This document shows, one piece after another, positions 33,701-41,892 of a stretch of 64,000 bases of DNA. Positions within the stretch are counted from its first letter, which is position 1, and every line of letters begins with the position of its first letter. Source of the stretch: Arsenicibacter sp965247375 (GTDB taxonomy: Bacteria > Bacteroidota > Bacteroidia > Cytophagales > Spirosomataceae); assembly GCA_965247375.1 (NCBI GenBank), contig CBDFHU010000149.1, positions 1 to 64,000 of the forward strand, in the 5' to 3' direction. Below the pieces are notes generated by a model. It was given only the letters and a program-made list of their open reading frames with translations. It was not told the DNA's origin and did not search any database. The position numbers and the translations under genes are program-made.

Positions 33701-34148
33701 CGATATTTTCACCGGTGACGAGCTGAAAGACGCCTCGAAATTAACCGCCAATGAGCTCCGGACAGTTTGTTTCCTGAGTAGTGCAGCCGATAAGTTGACC
33801 GAAAAGCCATTACCGATGGCCGCACAGGTATCGCCGGTATTTACCATTACGTCGCTGGATTACGACCAGGACGGCCACAAAGACTTGCTGCTGTGCGGTA
33901 ATACCAACCAGGTACGGCTGCGTTTCGGCCGCTCCGACGCGAACTATGGGGTACTGTTGAAAGGTGACGGAAGAGGTGGCTTCGCGGCCATTCCACAAGC
34001 ACAGTCGGGTTTCCGGATTACGGGCGACGTGCGGCGGGTATTAACGATCGGGAATACCTTACTGTTCGGCATCAACCAGCAGCCGGTACGAGCCTGGCAG
34101 CTTCAGTCACCGGTACAGCGGCCACTTTTGTCGCAGGCGAAACGATAG
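30711..34148 (+). CDS. FG-GAP/VCBS-repeat lipoprotein with ASPIC/UnbV domain (CRTAC1-like)
   Basis: An intact 1,145-residue protein with a GTG start and a lipoprotein signal (lipobox LVGC, Cys19). Two beta-propellers are built of calcium-binding repeats of the form DxNxDGxxD (for example DLNNDGLDDIYFSG, DVNADGRLDLFV, DYDRDGDLDLFM, DLDNDGDLDLIV). Between them, at about residues 560-640, is an ASPIC/UnbV domain (IGAKVTVYQAGRQQYIEQM, then RGYQSSVSPRMHLGLG). Such proteins are often encoded next to SusC/SusD pairs in Cytophagales and are thought to act at the cell surface, perhaps in ligand capture. The reaction is unknown. This is the first long gene from the left without a frameshift apart from the glycosidase. 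A terminator separates it from susD, but readthrough is possible. Confidence 0.88.
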   Translation: MKLRICSGLLLIALGLVGCQSADKSSDNTAPLFTSLSPDQTGITFANTLTEGVNTNVLIYEYFYNGGGVAVGDLNNDGLDDIYFSGNMVPNQLYLNKGQMKFADITGAAGVAGREGPWRTGVSMADVNADGRLDLFVCYSGSMPPYKRTPQLFINDGNDAQGVPHFSDQTMAWGLALPGQTTQATFFDYDRDGDLDLFMLNHNPRLLPVLDPAPTAALMQRSNPEIGVRLLRNMGNHFEDVTEKAGISSSVLSYGLGLGVSDFNGDGWPDFYISNDYTIPDYLYINNHDDRGDGPRGNGPTFTNQLKSSIRHTSHFSMGNDVADVNNDARPDIFTLDMLPEDNRRQKLLMAPDNYDKFNLAVSSGFHYQHMRNMLQLNVGAEPVAGKPGNTPLFAEVGQMAGISNTDWSWSPLLADYDNDGWKDLFITNGYVRDYTNQDFLKYMTDYMQNRPANFSREDVLELVHKIPSSNVLNYMFRNRGADSSAQVSFENVGQAWGLNQASNSTGAAYADLDNDGDLDLIVNNTNQPAFIFQNETNRERNHHYLSIKLAGMGGNTQGIGAKVTVYQAGRQQYIEQMPIRGYQSSVSPRMHLGLGSNPTIDSLRIVWPGSGKQQLLKNVKADQLLTLQEKDAQAVYQTPAATQPIFGEIKSSLAHTDPVDPANDFKQQILLVNAQSFNGPAMTKADVNGDGLDDIFVGGNAGQAGSLYIQQPDHQFRKVPQPAFEANKGGQDTDALFFDANADGFPDLYVCSGGYGTLQPNDPRLQDHLYLNNGKGQFTLSTNALPAMLTSKSCVRAADVNGDGKPDLFVGGRVVPGRYPETPRSYLLINNGKGQFSDQTTKLAPMLASIGMVTDAAWVDLNNDRKTELVLVGEWMPVTVLGLTGNQLTDQTNTYFDKPYRGWWNTLSTDDLNGDGRPDLIVGNHGMNAQCRASDKEPAELIYKDFDKNGKVDPILCFYIQGKSYPHPTRDELLEQVGMLRHRFTNYDSYSTATLTDIFTGDELKDASKLTANELRTVCFLSSAADKLTEKPLPMAAQVSPVFTITSLDYDQDGHKDLLLCGNTNQVRLRFGRSDANYGVLLKGDGRGGFAAIPQAQSGFRITGDVRRVLTIGNTLLFGINQQPVRAWQLQSPVQRPLLSQAKR

Positions 34149-34164
34149 ACTACGAAACTCATAT

Positions 34165-34204
34165 AAAAAATGCCCGGTACGGAAGCTGGTACCGGGCATT
34201 TTTT
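34165..34204. terminator. Bidirectional intrinsic terminator
   Basis: A perfect 16-bp stem, AAAAAATGCCCGGTAC / GTACCGGGCATTTTTT, with an 8-base loop, lies between the FG-GAP gene and the convergent AlkD-like gene. Confidence 0.92.
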
Positions 34205-34224
34205 ATGGTTCAGACTTATCGCCA

Positions 34225-34929
34225 CTACATGTCCAGAAATGCCTTCCGGCGTTTAGGTTCGAATCGTTCAATGGCATAACGCAGGGCGGTGCGGGGCATC
34301 TGATGAACATGATCGGTCAGAAACTCTTCCAGTGCCAGTTCGTCTTTTTTACCCACCTCACGCAACATCCAGCCAATCGCTTTATGAATCAGGTCATGCC
34401 GGTGAGTCAGCAATTGTTCTGCCAGAGCGAAGGTATCAGCAAACTGCCCTTTGCGAATGAATGCTATTGTTGATACCATCGCAATCCGCTGGCTCCAGAG
34501 GTGGTTTTCAGCCGCTAACTCATATAGCACCGAGCGGTCATTATTGAGTAGATACCCGCCGACAATGGCCGGGCAGGTAACGTCAACCAGATCCCAGTTA
34601 TTGATAAATTGCCGGTGTTCGAGATAGCCCATATAAATCCCTTCTTTACCGTACGAACTTGTTGCCCGGCTGCGGAACTGATTCACCCAGATAATCAGAC
34701 CTACCATCCGGCATTCGTGATATTCGTCCTGTACAAGCTTCTCCACTTCAGCAAAGGCTAAATCCGCAAACTGATGGGCAATCTGGCGTTGCTGAGGCAT
34801 TGTCAGGCCCAGAAACTGGTCACCTTCACCATACTGACCAAAGCCAGTTTTAAAAAACCGGGCAAGTAGTACAGCCCGTTCCGGCTGCATCAGATCAAAA
34901 ATTGTTTCTTTAACGTGTTCTGCCGTCAT
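34225..34929 (-). CDS. AlkD-like DNA alkylation repair protein
   Basis: A 234-residue protein of HEAT-like helical repeats, the AlkD/AlkC DNA glycosylase fold. LARFFKTGFGQYGEGDQFLGL is the conserved N-terminal block, and NWDLVDVTCPAIVG carries the catalytic Trp-Asp pair typical of AlkD; HDLIHKAIGWMLREVGKKD and PRTALRYAIERF are further family blocks. AlkD removes bulky or positively charged alkylated bases without flipping them. A TTG at 34953 would add eight residues, but a TACTTTTG -7 box at 34970-34977 would then leave only about nine bases of leader; the ATG at 34929 is preferred. The gene is single and convergent with the FG-GAP gene. Confidence 0.9.
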   Translation of the reverse strand: MTAEHVKETIFDLMQPERAVLLARFFKTGFGQYGEGDQFLGLTMPQQRQIAHQFADLAFAEVEKLVQDEYHECRMVGLIIWVNQFRSRATSSYGKEGIYMGYLEHRQFINNWDLVDVTCPAIVGGYLLNNDRSVLYELAAENHLWSQRIAMVSTIAFIRKGQFADTFALAEQLLTHRHDLIHKAIGWMLREVGKKDELALEEFLTDHVHQMPRTALRYAIERFEPKRRKAFLDM

Positions 34930-34969
34930 GAATTTCCCGAACTTATTCGACAATGGCTTGTTATCAGAG

Positions 34970-34977
34970 CAAAAGTA
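34970..34977 (-). promoter_or_regulatory. -7 promoter element of the AlkD-like gene
   Basis: The minus strand reads TACTTTTG, an exact match to TAnnTTTG. Transcription would start about 33 bases before the ATG at 34929. The divergent FMN-reductase gene starts 48 bases away. Confidence 0.5.
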
Positions 34978-35024
34978 ACAAGTCAGGTACAGATTAATTC
35001 ATAGATTGGGGTCTTTACTGAAAC

Positions 35025-35585
35025 ATGGATAATTTTGACAGTCATCCGATAACGGATCAGACCATTCTGATCATCGTCGGAACAAACCGCCGTAATTCAC
35101 TTTCCCGACAAATTGCCGATTACTACCAGAGCCAGCTGACTGCTTATCACACCGATAGTGTGATTATGGATCTGAGCGGCCTGCCAGCTGATTTTACGTC
35201 ATCAGCCTTATACGAAAACACGGGTAAAAACCCTGCCTTTAACCGCTTTAAAGATGTTGTTGAGAAGGCGCACAAAATGGTATTTATCGTTCCTGAATAC
35301 AACAACTCCATTCCGGGCGTATTAAAATCATTTATCGACGGTATGAGTTATCCGAGCGGGCTGGCCAATAAAAAAATGGCTCTTGTAGGGCTTTCTGCGG
35401 GCCATCAGGGAGGCGCTCTGGCGCTTAGCCACCTGAATGACATTTTCAGCTATCTGGGCTCCAATACACTGGCATTGCGGATAAAACTAGCCCAGATCCG
35501 GTCATACTGGAAGGATAACCGGCTGGAGCATGACCTGTACAACGAATTACTGCATTCGCAGATAAAGCAGTTTATTGCCTTTTGA
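35025..35585 (+). CDS. NAD(P)H-dependent FMN reductase family protein
   Basis: A 186-residue flavodoxin-like protein. The phosphate-binding loop GTNRRNSLSRQIADYY, the flavin-binding motif VPEYNNSIPGVLKSFIDGMS and the GLSAGHQGG block are all typical of the NADPH-dependent FMN reductase (ArsH/YieF/chromate reductase) family. It reduces flavin, quinones or similar acceptors in the cytosol; the natural substrate is not evident. It is divergent from the alkylation repair gene and followed by a strong terminator, so it is a single transcription unit. It might share a stress response with the repair gene, but nothing in the sequence shows this. Confidence 0.88.
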   Translation: MDNFDSHPITDQTILIIVGTNRRNSLSRQIADYYQSQLTAYHTDSVIMDLSGLPADFTSSALYENTGKNPAFNRFKDVVEKAHKMVFIVPEYNNSIPGVLKSFIDGMSYPSGLANKKMALVGLSAGHQGGALALSHLNDIFSYLGSNTLALRIKLAQIRSYWKDNRLEHDLYNELLHSQIKQFIAF

Positions 35586-35598
35586 ACAGGCTAAAAAA

Positions 35599-35633
35599 GA
35601 ACAGGAGCCAGTGCTTACCGCCCGGCTCCTGTT
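35599..35633. terminator. Intrinsic terminator
   Basis: AACAGGAGCC / GGCTCCTGTT forms a 10-bp stem with a 14-base loop between the convergent FMN reductase and ftsZ genes. Confidence 0.8.
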
Positions 35634-35671
35634 ACCCGCTACTCTCTGTTTTACCCGCTACGTTAATCTTA

Positions 35672-37129
35672 TTAATCATTGAGCCGGATCCGGATCAACT
35701 CATGATCCGGAACAAGCATCATATCGTGCAACACGGCTTTATGTCGTAAATAAGCCGGTGTATCCATATCAAAATCCTGATAACGGCCTTTCGCCTGAAT
35801 AAATAAACCCAGCATACGCTGAATCTGTTCATTTACTTCCTGTTTATCTTCAGGCACAAATACATCACTTAGAACAGGTTCCGGCGGAGCAACGTTCACT
35901 TTTGACGACGGCTGCGGTACATAAATACTTGTACCACCGTTAGTATCTGTCGCTGGTTGCTTTGTACCGGCTAATTCAATAACCGGATGCCCGTTAACCG
36001 GCTTCGGCTGCGGTTGAGTCAGTGGTGCCGGCTCATGCCTGACAACCGGAGCGACAACAGGCTCAGCCACGACCAGTTCTTCTTCCGCAACAGGTTCCGG
36101 CTCCGGCTCTGGTTCCGGCTCAACAACTACCGGTGTGACCGGAATGGTTATTTCACCGTTTGTATCAAAACCAGCCGCAATTACCGTTACCCGCAGTTTA
36201 GGCCCCAGATTTTTATCAAAAATGGCCCCCAGCTTGAACATACGGGCTTCAGAGCCGATTTTCTCGATGATATAATTGGCAATAACCTCTTGTTCATCGA
36301 CAGTTGCTTCATATTCTTCGATTTCGCTTGACGCAATCGTCAACAGAATCCGTTTTGCCCCGCGAATATCACGGTCGTTCAGCAACGGCGAATTCAGTGC
36401 ATTCTGGATCGCCAGTAATGCACGGTCTTCTCCTTCGGCTTCAGCCGCACCCATTACCGATTGTCCCGCTCTTTCAAGGACTTTTTTCACGTCCATGAAA
36501 TCCGCGTTGATATCGCCACGGGTGGTTATGATCTCGGCAATACTTTTTACGGCTGTTGCCAATACGTTATCAGCATGAGCAAATGCCTTACGCATGGGCA
36601 ACTTACCATAAAGTTCGGCAAGTTTATCGTTAAGTACAACTAAAACAGTATCGCAGCTTTTCTTTAATGCTTCGATACCCTTCATTGCCTGCTCTTTTTT
36701 ATCAAGGCCTTCATAGCGGTTTGGTGCCGTTACGACTGCCACGGTCAGCAAACCCATTTCACGGGCCAGTTCGGCAATCACAGGAGCGGCGCCGGTACCG
36801 GTACCACCGCCCATACCGGCTGTGATAAATACCATTTTAATCGGCTCCCGCAACAGATTCCGTAACTCCTCGATGCTGCTCAGCGCCGATTCCCGGCCAA
36901 CTTCGGCATCAGTACCGGCTCCAAGGCCCTGGCCCAGCTGAATCCGTGTCTTTACAGGGCTGCTTAAAAGCGCCTGCCGGTCTGTATTACAGATGGCAAA
37001 TTCAACGTCAGCTACGCCCATTTCGACCATGTGCTTGACCGCGTTGCTACCAGCGCCCCCAACTCCGATTACCTTAATAATCGGGAGATTATCATTTGGG
37101 ATGTCAAATGTATATCCGTGATCCAGCAT
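35672..37129 (-). CDS. ftsZ: Cell division protein FtsZ
   Basis: This tubulin-like GTPase forms the division ring. The GTP-binding blocks IKVIGVGGAGSNAVKHM and GMGGGTGTGAAPVIAELA and the T7 loop region (NADFMDVKKVLERAGQ) are intact in 485 residues. The GTPase core is followed by a long linker rich in Glu, Pro and Val (about residues 330-420, with an EPEPEPEPEP run). The C-terminus ends PDHELIRIRLND, after YLRHKAVLHDM, which stands where the conserved C-terminal peptide for FtsA binding would be. It is the last gene of the minus-strand dcw cluster, 78 bases after ftsA. Confidence 0.98.
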   Translation of the reverse strand: MLDHGYTFDIPNDNLPIIKVIGVGGAGSNAVKHMVEMGVADVEFAICNTDRQALLSSPVKTRIQLGQGLGAGTDAEVGRESALSSIEELRNLLREPIKMVFITAGMGGGTGTGAAPVIAELAREMGLLTVAVVTAPNRYEGLDKKEQAMKGIEALKKSCDTVLVVLNDKLAELYGKLPMRKAFAHADNVLATAVKSIAEIITTRGDINADFMDVKKVLERAGQSVMGAAEAEGEDRALLAIQNALNSPLLNDRDIRGAKRILLTIASSEIEEYEATVDEQEVIANYIIEKIGSEARMFKLGAIFDKNLGPKLRVTVIAAGFDTNGEITIPVTPVVVEPEPEPEPEPVAEEELVVAEPVVAPVVRHEPAPLTQPQPKPVNGHPVIELAGTKQPATDTNGGTSIYVPQPSSKVNVAPPEPVLSDVFVPEDKQEVNEQIQRMLGLFIQAKGRYQDFDMDTPAYLRHKAVLHDMMLVPDHELIRIRLND

Positions 37130-37207
37130 ATATCAGTAATGGCGTAAACCCTTTATTTTAAGTGTTAATGTTCTGTCAAACATTTGACATTGTATTTCTT
37201 CTACTTG

Positions 37208-38576
37208 TTATTCGTAGCGATCTGAGTCCGGATTATAGTTATCTCCAGTCAAAAAATCACGTATTGCCCCTAAAAATCCCCGTTTTGGCGGTTCTTTCTG
37301 TTTCGGGGTTTGCGCCGGTTTCGGGGTTTGCGTAACAACCCGCGGCGGCTCTTCTACAACCACACGGCCCGGATCACTGAAAAACGAAATCCGTTCGTCA
37401 ACCTGCTTAAAGCCGGCCCATACCAGTCCTAACGCCGTAGCATAGGCCGGATCACTGACTAGATCAGCGCGGGAATTTCGTTCCAGCTGGTCCGGATAGC
37501 CGATCCGGATATCCATACCTGTAAACACGGTTAAACACCCGCTCAATGCCGGGTGTTGCAGCAGTACCGCCTGTCAGGACAATTCCTCCCAATAATTTAT
37601 GTTCGTAACCTGCCCGGATAATTTCAGCCTGAACAAGAGCCGCTAATTCTTTCAGCCGCTCTTCAATAATAATTGATACGTTTTTCAGCAATACATCCTT
37701 TGGCGGCCGGTTTACCAAACCCGGTACCGAAACAACCTCATTGAGTTTATAGTCGGTCGGATCGGCTGTTCCGAATTTAGTTTTCAGTATTTCAGCCTGA
37801 TTTGGCAGTACTTTGCAACCCATCTCAATATCATCGGTCAGACTCCGGCCTGCCCATGGCAGAACTGATACAAAACGGAGCACATTCCGGTGATATATAG
37901 CAATATCGGTGGTTCCTCCGCCAATATCGACCAATGCGACACCGGCCCGTTTTTCATCCTCTGTCAGTACGGCCATCCCGGAAGCCAGCGGTGAAAGCAG
38001 AATCTGATCACGCTGCAAGCCGCCCGAAGCCCTTTCCAGGCATTTACGGATATTGATAGCGGCGGCAACAGGTGCCGTAATTATCTGAAATTCAGCACCA
38101 AGCTTAACACCATTCCGGCCAACAGGATCTTCAACGCCCGGTTCGTTATCGACCGTAAAATCCATCGGCAGTACATGCACGATTTCTTTGCCGGGCGAAA
38201 CCGGATTCCGGTACATATCCCCCAGCAGATGATCGATGTCCAGCGAGGTCACCTCGTCACCGGGTGAACTCCGCGTGATATTGCCGTTTTGTTTCCTTGC
38301 CTCAATATCCTTACCGCTAAAGCCGACGTTGACGGCACCAATGTCAATATCTGACTGGTTACCGGCTTCTTCAATCGCACGGTTAATTGCTTCAACAGTT
38401 CTGTTAATATTAACGACAGCCCCCTTTGCAACTCCTTCCGACTCCACTCTACCAACACCTAAAACCTCAAGAGTTGCGTGATCTTTATGACGAACCATCC
38501 GCCCGGCAACGGCACAGATTTTTGTGCTGCCGATGTCGAGCCCTACCACGATCTTATCATCCATCAACGTTGTCAT
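37208..38576 (-). CDS. ftsA: Cell division protein FtsA, one frameshift
   Basis: This actin-like ATPase anchors FtsZ to the membrane. VVGLDIGSTKICAV (phosphate 1), VALVDIGGGTTDIAIY (phosphate 2) and GIVLTGGTAATPGIERV (adenosine motif) are clear. The frame breaks near 37525: the first part continues only to 37464, while the second carries VFTGMDIRIGYPDQLERN and the C-terminal helix region. One missing base in the run coding NRVFTG would give about 455 residues. Because ftsA is almost certainly functional, this indel is probably a sequencing error. The start ATG at 38576 overlaps the ftsQ stop in an ATGA arrangement; a second ATG at 38564 is possible. Confidence 0.95.
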
Positions 38577-39346
38577 TCGCACACAATTTGGTTACGGTAT
38601 TGAACATTTACCCGCTTATATCCTTCAGCATTCTTTAATGAAAGAACGTGTTTGTAAAATAATTTCAGCTTTTCCAGCTTCATCGGGACGTTCGTTGGCG
38701 GTCCCAGTTCGAACTGCTGGTTGCCATACTGAGGCCACAGAATGATGTTACGTGCCTCATCGACCGATATTTCAGCTATTAAAGCACGCCAAAAAGGATC
38801 CTTTTTGAGTGTAATCAGCAAATCTAATACTGGTCGACTCAATGAATCCTTTAACGCACTTCTGCGGCTAAAGTACGCTCCTTTTAAGAGAGGTACTCTG
38901 GCTGTATAATTCATCGAAACCGGAAACAGACTACCGGCTTCGCTTACATAGTTACCTTCAATATACCCGTTACTGCCGTTAAAAGTTAAAACTCTCGCAA
39001 CCGGTACAGGTTCAGTTATAGTGACTATTAAATTTCCGAAAAGGTCACGTGAAACCTGACATTTTTCTATAAACCCGTGCTGCAGCAGCCGTTTTTCCAG
39101 TTTTCTGAAATCTATGCTACTGTAAGGCTCCTCAACAATCTGGTCTGTTCCCTGATTGGTTAAGTAGCCCATTACGTCACGTTTAGTGATAAAACGTGTT
39201 GCACTTTCGCCGGCAAATTCAATAACAATCGATTTGCAGACTTTCTGATCCTGTCTGATCTCCGTAAAAGCGATCAGAAAAAAAAGTGCAATTATTCCTG
39301 CTAAAGTGAACAAATAGCCTGGTTTTAGCTTAAATGTAGAAAACAT
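38573..39346 (-). CDS. ftsQ: Cell division protein FtsQ/DivIB
   Basis: A 257-residue bitopic membrane protein of the divisome. A short cytosolic N-terminus is followed by one membrane segment (LFTLAGIIALFFLIAF). A POTRA-like domain comes next, with the conserved ITKRDVMGYL, then LEKRLLQHGFIEKCQVSRD and GNLIVTITEPVPVARV. The sequence is weakly conserved, as usual for FtsQ in Bacteroidota; position between murC and ftsA supports the call. Its stop overlaps the ftsA start, consistent with translational coupling. Confidence 0.92.
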   Translation of the reverse strand: MFSTFKLKPGYLFTLAGIIALFFLIAFTEIRQDQKVCKSIVIEFAGESATRFITKRDVMGYLTNQGTDQIVEEPYSSIDFRKLEKRLLQHGFIEKCQVSRDLFGNLIVTITEPVPVARVLTFNGSNGYIEGNYVSEAGSLFPVSMNYTARVPLLKGAYFSRRSALKDSLSRPVLDLLITLKKDPFWRALIAEISVDEARNIILWPQYGNQQFELGPPTNVPMKLEKLKLFYKHVLSLKNAEGYKRVNVQYRNQIVCE

Positions 39347-39383
39347 CTGTAAATAAGCTAAGTAAGGAGTCCAATATTTTTAT

Positions 39384-40769
39384 TTATTGGCTCGTTAATA
39401 TATCCTTTAGATCCGGTAACATTTGATCTATATCCCCCGCGCCTATTGTCACTAAAAGGGATGGCTTTTCACCTTTTATGATCGTTAACAGCTCATTTTT
39501 ACCACATAGTTGTTTCTTCTCTGCAGTAATTTCAGCAAAGATAACAGCAGACGTAATGCCTTCAATTGGTAATTCCCGCGCAGGATAAATATCCAGTAAA
39601 AATACGCTGTCGGCAATTGACAGGCTTCGGGCAAATTCACCGGCAAAATCCCGTGTTCTCGAAAATAAGTGGGGCTGAAAAACAGCCGTCAGTTGCTTGT
39701 CGGGATACAGGGCCTTCACCGATGATAAAAAGGCTTCGACCTCTGCCGGATGATGCGCATAATCATCGATAAGTATGTGCTGACCAGCCTGAATAATGTA
39801 TTCAAACCGCCTTTTTACACCACGATAGGTGCTTAATGCTTCACAGACAGTATCAGGTGCTATTCCCAGAGTAAGGGCAACAGCACCGGCTGCAATTGCA
39901 TTTTCGACATTGTGAAAGCCCGGCACAATCATGTTGATGTTTGGTATAACACCACCGGGATACACTAAATCGAATACAAACCGCGCATTTTCGATACGCA
40001 GATTCCGGCTCGTATAGTCCCCTTCGTGCAGGGAATACTCATAAACGGTTGCCTTTGTTTTATCTCTTAATGATAATCCTTTTTTCTGAAACAGAATACC
40101 TTCCGGCTCAATCTGACTTACGTAGGCACTGAACGATTCCAAAACTGCATTTTTATCACCGTAGATATCCAGGTGATCAGCATCAGTCGATGTCACAACC
40201 GCAATATTCGGGTATAATGTCAGAAAGGAGCGGTCAAACTCATCAGCCTCCACTACACAAACGACAGATTTCAGCTCATCAGTCGGTTCATTCAATAAGA
40301 AATTGGTGCCGTAGTTCTGGGTAATACCGCCCAGAAAAGCTGCGCTGTTAACCTGTGCTACCTGAAGAATATGGGCGACCATCGATGATGTTGTGGTCTT
40401 TCCGTGCGTACCGGCAATACCTACTGTCCGCATCTGACCAGCCAGCAAACCCAGAACCTGCGACCGCTTTTGCAGGATAAATCCGTTTGCGGTTAAATAG
40501 ATCAGTTCCTGATGATTTTTAGGAATGGCAGGGGTATAAATCACCAGCGTCTCATCAGAATTAGCCAGAAAATGAGCAGGAATTAATGCAATGTCATCAT
40601 CGAAGTGAATCGACATTCCTTCTTCCTGCAAGGTTTTTGTTAAGGCTGTCGGCGTTCGGTCATAACCGGCCACTTCGAACCCGTTAATGCCAAACCAACG
40701 GGCCAGGGCACTCATTCCGATCCCGCCAATTCCAAGGAAATAAACGTATTTAATTGTATCCAGACTCAT
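39384..40769 (-). CDS. murC: UDP-N-acetylmuramate--L-alanine ligase
   Basis: This enzyme adds L-Ala to UDP-MurNAc, the first step of the peptide stem. The N-terminal nucleotide fold FLGIGGIGMSALARWF, the ATP-binding loop GIAGTHGKTTTSSMVAH, VVEADEFDRSFL and the central DDYAHHPAEVEAFL block identify MurC rather than another Mur ligase. It has 461 intact residues, normal length. It overlaps murG by four bases (ATGA) and is followed by ftsQ after 37 bases. Confidence 0.98.
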   Translation of the reverse strand: MSLDTIKYVYFLGIGGIGMSALARWFGINGFEVAGYDRTPTALTKTLQEEGMSIHFDDDIALIPAHFLANSDETLVIYTPAIPKNHQELIYLTANGFILQKRSQVLGLLAGQMRTVGIAGTHGKTTTSSMVAHILQVAQVNSAAFLGGITQNYGTNFLLNEPTDELKSVVCVVEADEFDRSFLTLYPNIAVVTSTDADHLDIYGDKNAVLESFSAYVSQIEPEGILFQKKGLSLRDKTKATVYEYSLHEGDYTSRNLRIENARFVFDLVYPGGVIPNINMIVPGFHNVENAIAAGAVALTLGIAPDTVCEALSTYRGVKRRFEYIIQAGQHILIDDYAHHPAEVEAFLSSVKALYPDKQLTAVFQPHLFSRTRDFAGEFARSLSIADSVFLLDIYPARELPIEGITSAVIFAEITAEKKQLCGKNELLTIIKGEKPSLLVTIGAGDIDQMLPDLKDILTSQ

Positions 40770-41857
40770 TTGGCTAATTTGATTACCTCCTCTGCAATTT
40801 CGCGTGCAGCGTTTGGTTTACCTAATTGCTTGATATTATTCTTTAATTCAGCACATTTGGCCTTATTACCCAGCAACTGAATTGTTTCGGTTACTAATTC
40901 TGTACGCGCAACCTGATCTTTGACAAGTAAAGCCGCATTTAGTTCAACCAGACTCATGGCATTTTTTGTCTGATGATCTTCTGCCGCCGTTGGCAAAGGA
41001 ACCAGGATAGCCGGCCGTCCTACAATACAAAGCTCAGAAACTGACAAGGCACCTGCCCTGGAAACTACCACATCGGCTACGGCATAGGCTTTATCCATTT
41101 CATAGATAAAGTCATAAGGTTTTACCAGATCCGTATGCGCATCGGCCACAGCTTTCCGCGCACGATCAATAAACCCTGTTCCTGTTTGCCAGAGTACCTG
41201 AATGCCGGCATTGACAAAGGCAGAAATACCTTGTTCTATACTTTCGTTCAAGGTTCTTGCCCCCTGACTACCGCCGATTACCAGTACGGTTGGTTTATCT
41301 GCCCGAAGCCCGAAAAACTGCCGGCCAGCCTCGATTTGCTCACCCGCAAGCTGAATATCTTTCCGTACCGGATTACCGGTTACTTTTATTTTACCTGCCG
41401 CGAAAAACGCATCCATTCCGGGGTAGGCGACACAAATCCGTTTGGCCCAGCGTGCCAACGCTTTGTTGGTTAACCCGGCATATGAATTCTGTTCCTGAAT
41501 CAGTGTCGGAATCCCGGCTAATGATGCCGACAACAATACCGGTCCGCTGGCATATCCACCGACTCCGACCACCACATCGGGCTTAAAGTCACTGACAATC
41601 GACTTTGCTTTCAGTAAACTCCTTCCTAATTTGACGGGGAAAACTAAATTAGTAACAGTAAGTTCCCGCTTTATGCCTACAACAGGCAATCCTATAATCG
41701 AATATCCGGCTTTAGGTACTTTCTCCATCTCCATTTTTCCTTCGGCGCCGACGAACAGGATTTCCGTTGACGGATCAATGTATTTCAGCTCGTTGGCAAT
41801 GGCAATGGCAGGATAAATATGACCCCCGGTACCGCCTCCGCTTATGATTACTCTCAT
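40766..41857 (-). CDS. murG: UDP-GlcNAc--lipid-linked MurNAc-pentapeptide transferase
   Basis: This enzyme makes lipid II from lipid I on the inner face of the membrane. The glycine-rich N-terminal loop SGGGTGGHIYPAIAIAN, VGVGGYASGPVL, IQEQNSYAGLTNK and the C-terminal donor-binding blocks GGSQGARTLN and VVSRAGALSVSELC are present in 363 residues, the usual length. It is followed by murC with a four-base overlap. Confidence 0.98.
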   Translation of the reverse strand: MRVIISGGGTGGHIYPAIAIANELKYIDPSTEILFVGAEGKMEMEKVPKAGYSIIGLPVVGIKRELTVTNLVFPVKLGRSLLKAKSIVSDFKPDVVVGVGGYASGPVLLSASLAGIPTLIQEQNSYAGLTNKALARWAKRICVAYPGMDAFFAAGKIKVTGNPVRKDIQLAGEQIEAGRQFFGLRADKPTVLVIGGSQGARTLNESIEQGISAFVNAGIQVLWQTGTGFIDRARKAVADAHTDLVKPYDFIYEMDKAYAVADVVVSRAGALSVSELCIVGRPAILVPLPTAAEDHQTKNAMSLVELNAALLVKDQVARTELVTETIQLLGNKAKCAELKNNIKQLGKPNAAREIAEEVIKLAK

Positions 41858-41892
41858 GCGCTTGCTATGGTTTTTCTCTCTGAATCAGCTGT

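Noticed and set aside
34930..34953. TTG start giving the AlkD-like protein eight more residues
   Set aside because: The TACTTTTG box at 34970-34977 would leave almost no leader; the ATG at 34929 gives a normal leader.
35630..35660. Short direct repeat TTACCCGCTAC near the ftsZ end
   Set aside because: Two copies of about 10 bases are too short to be distinguished from chance.
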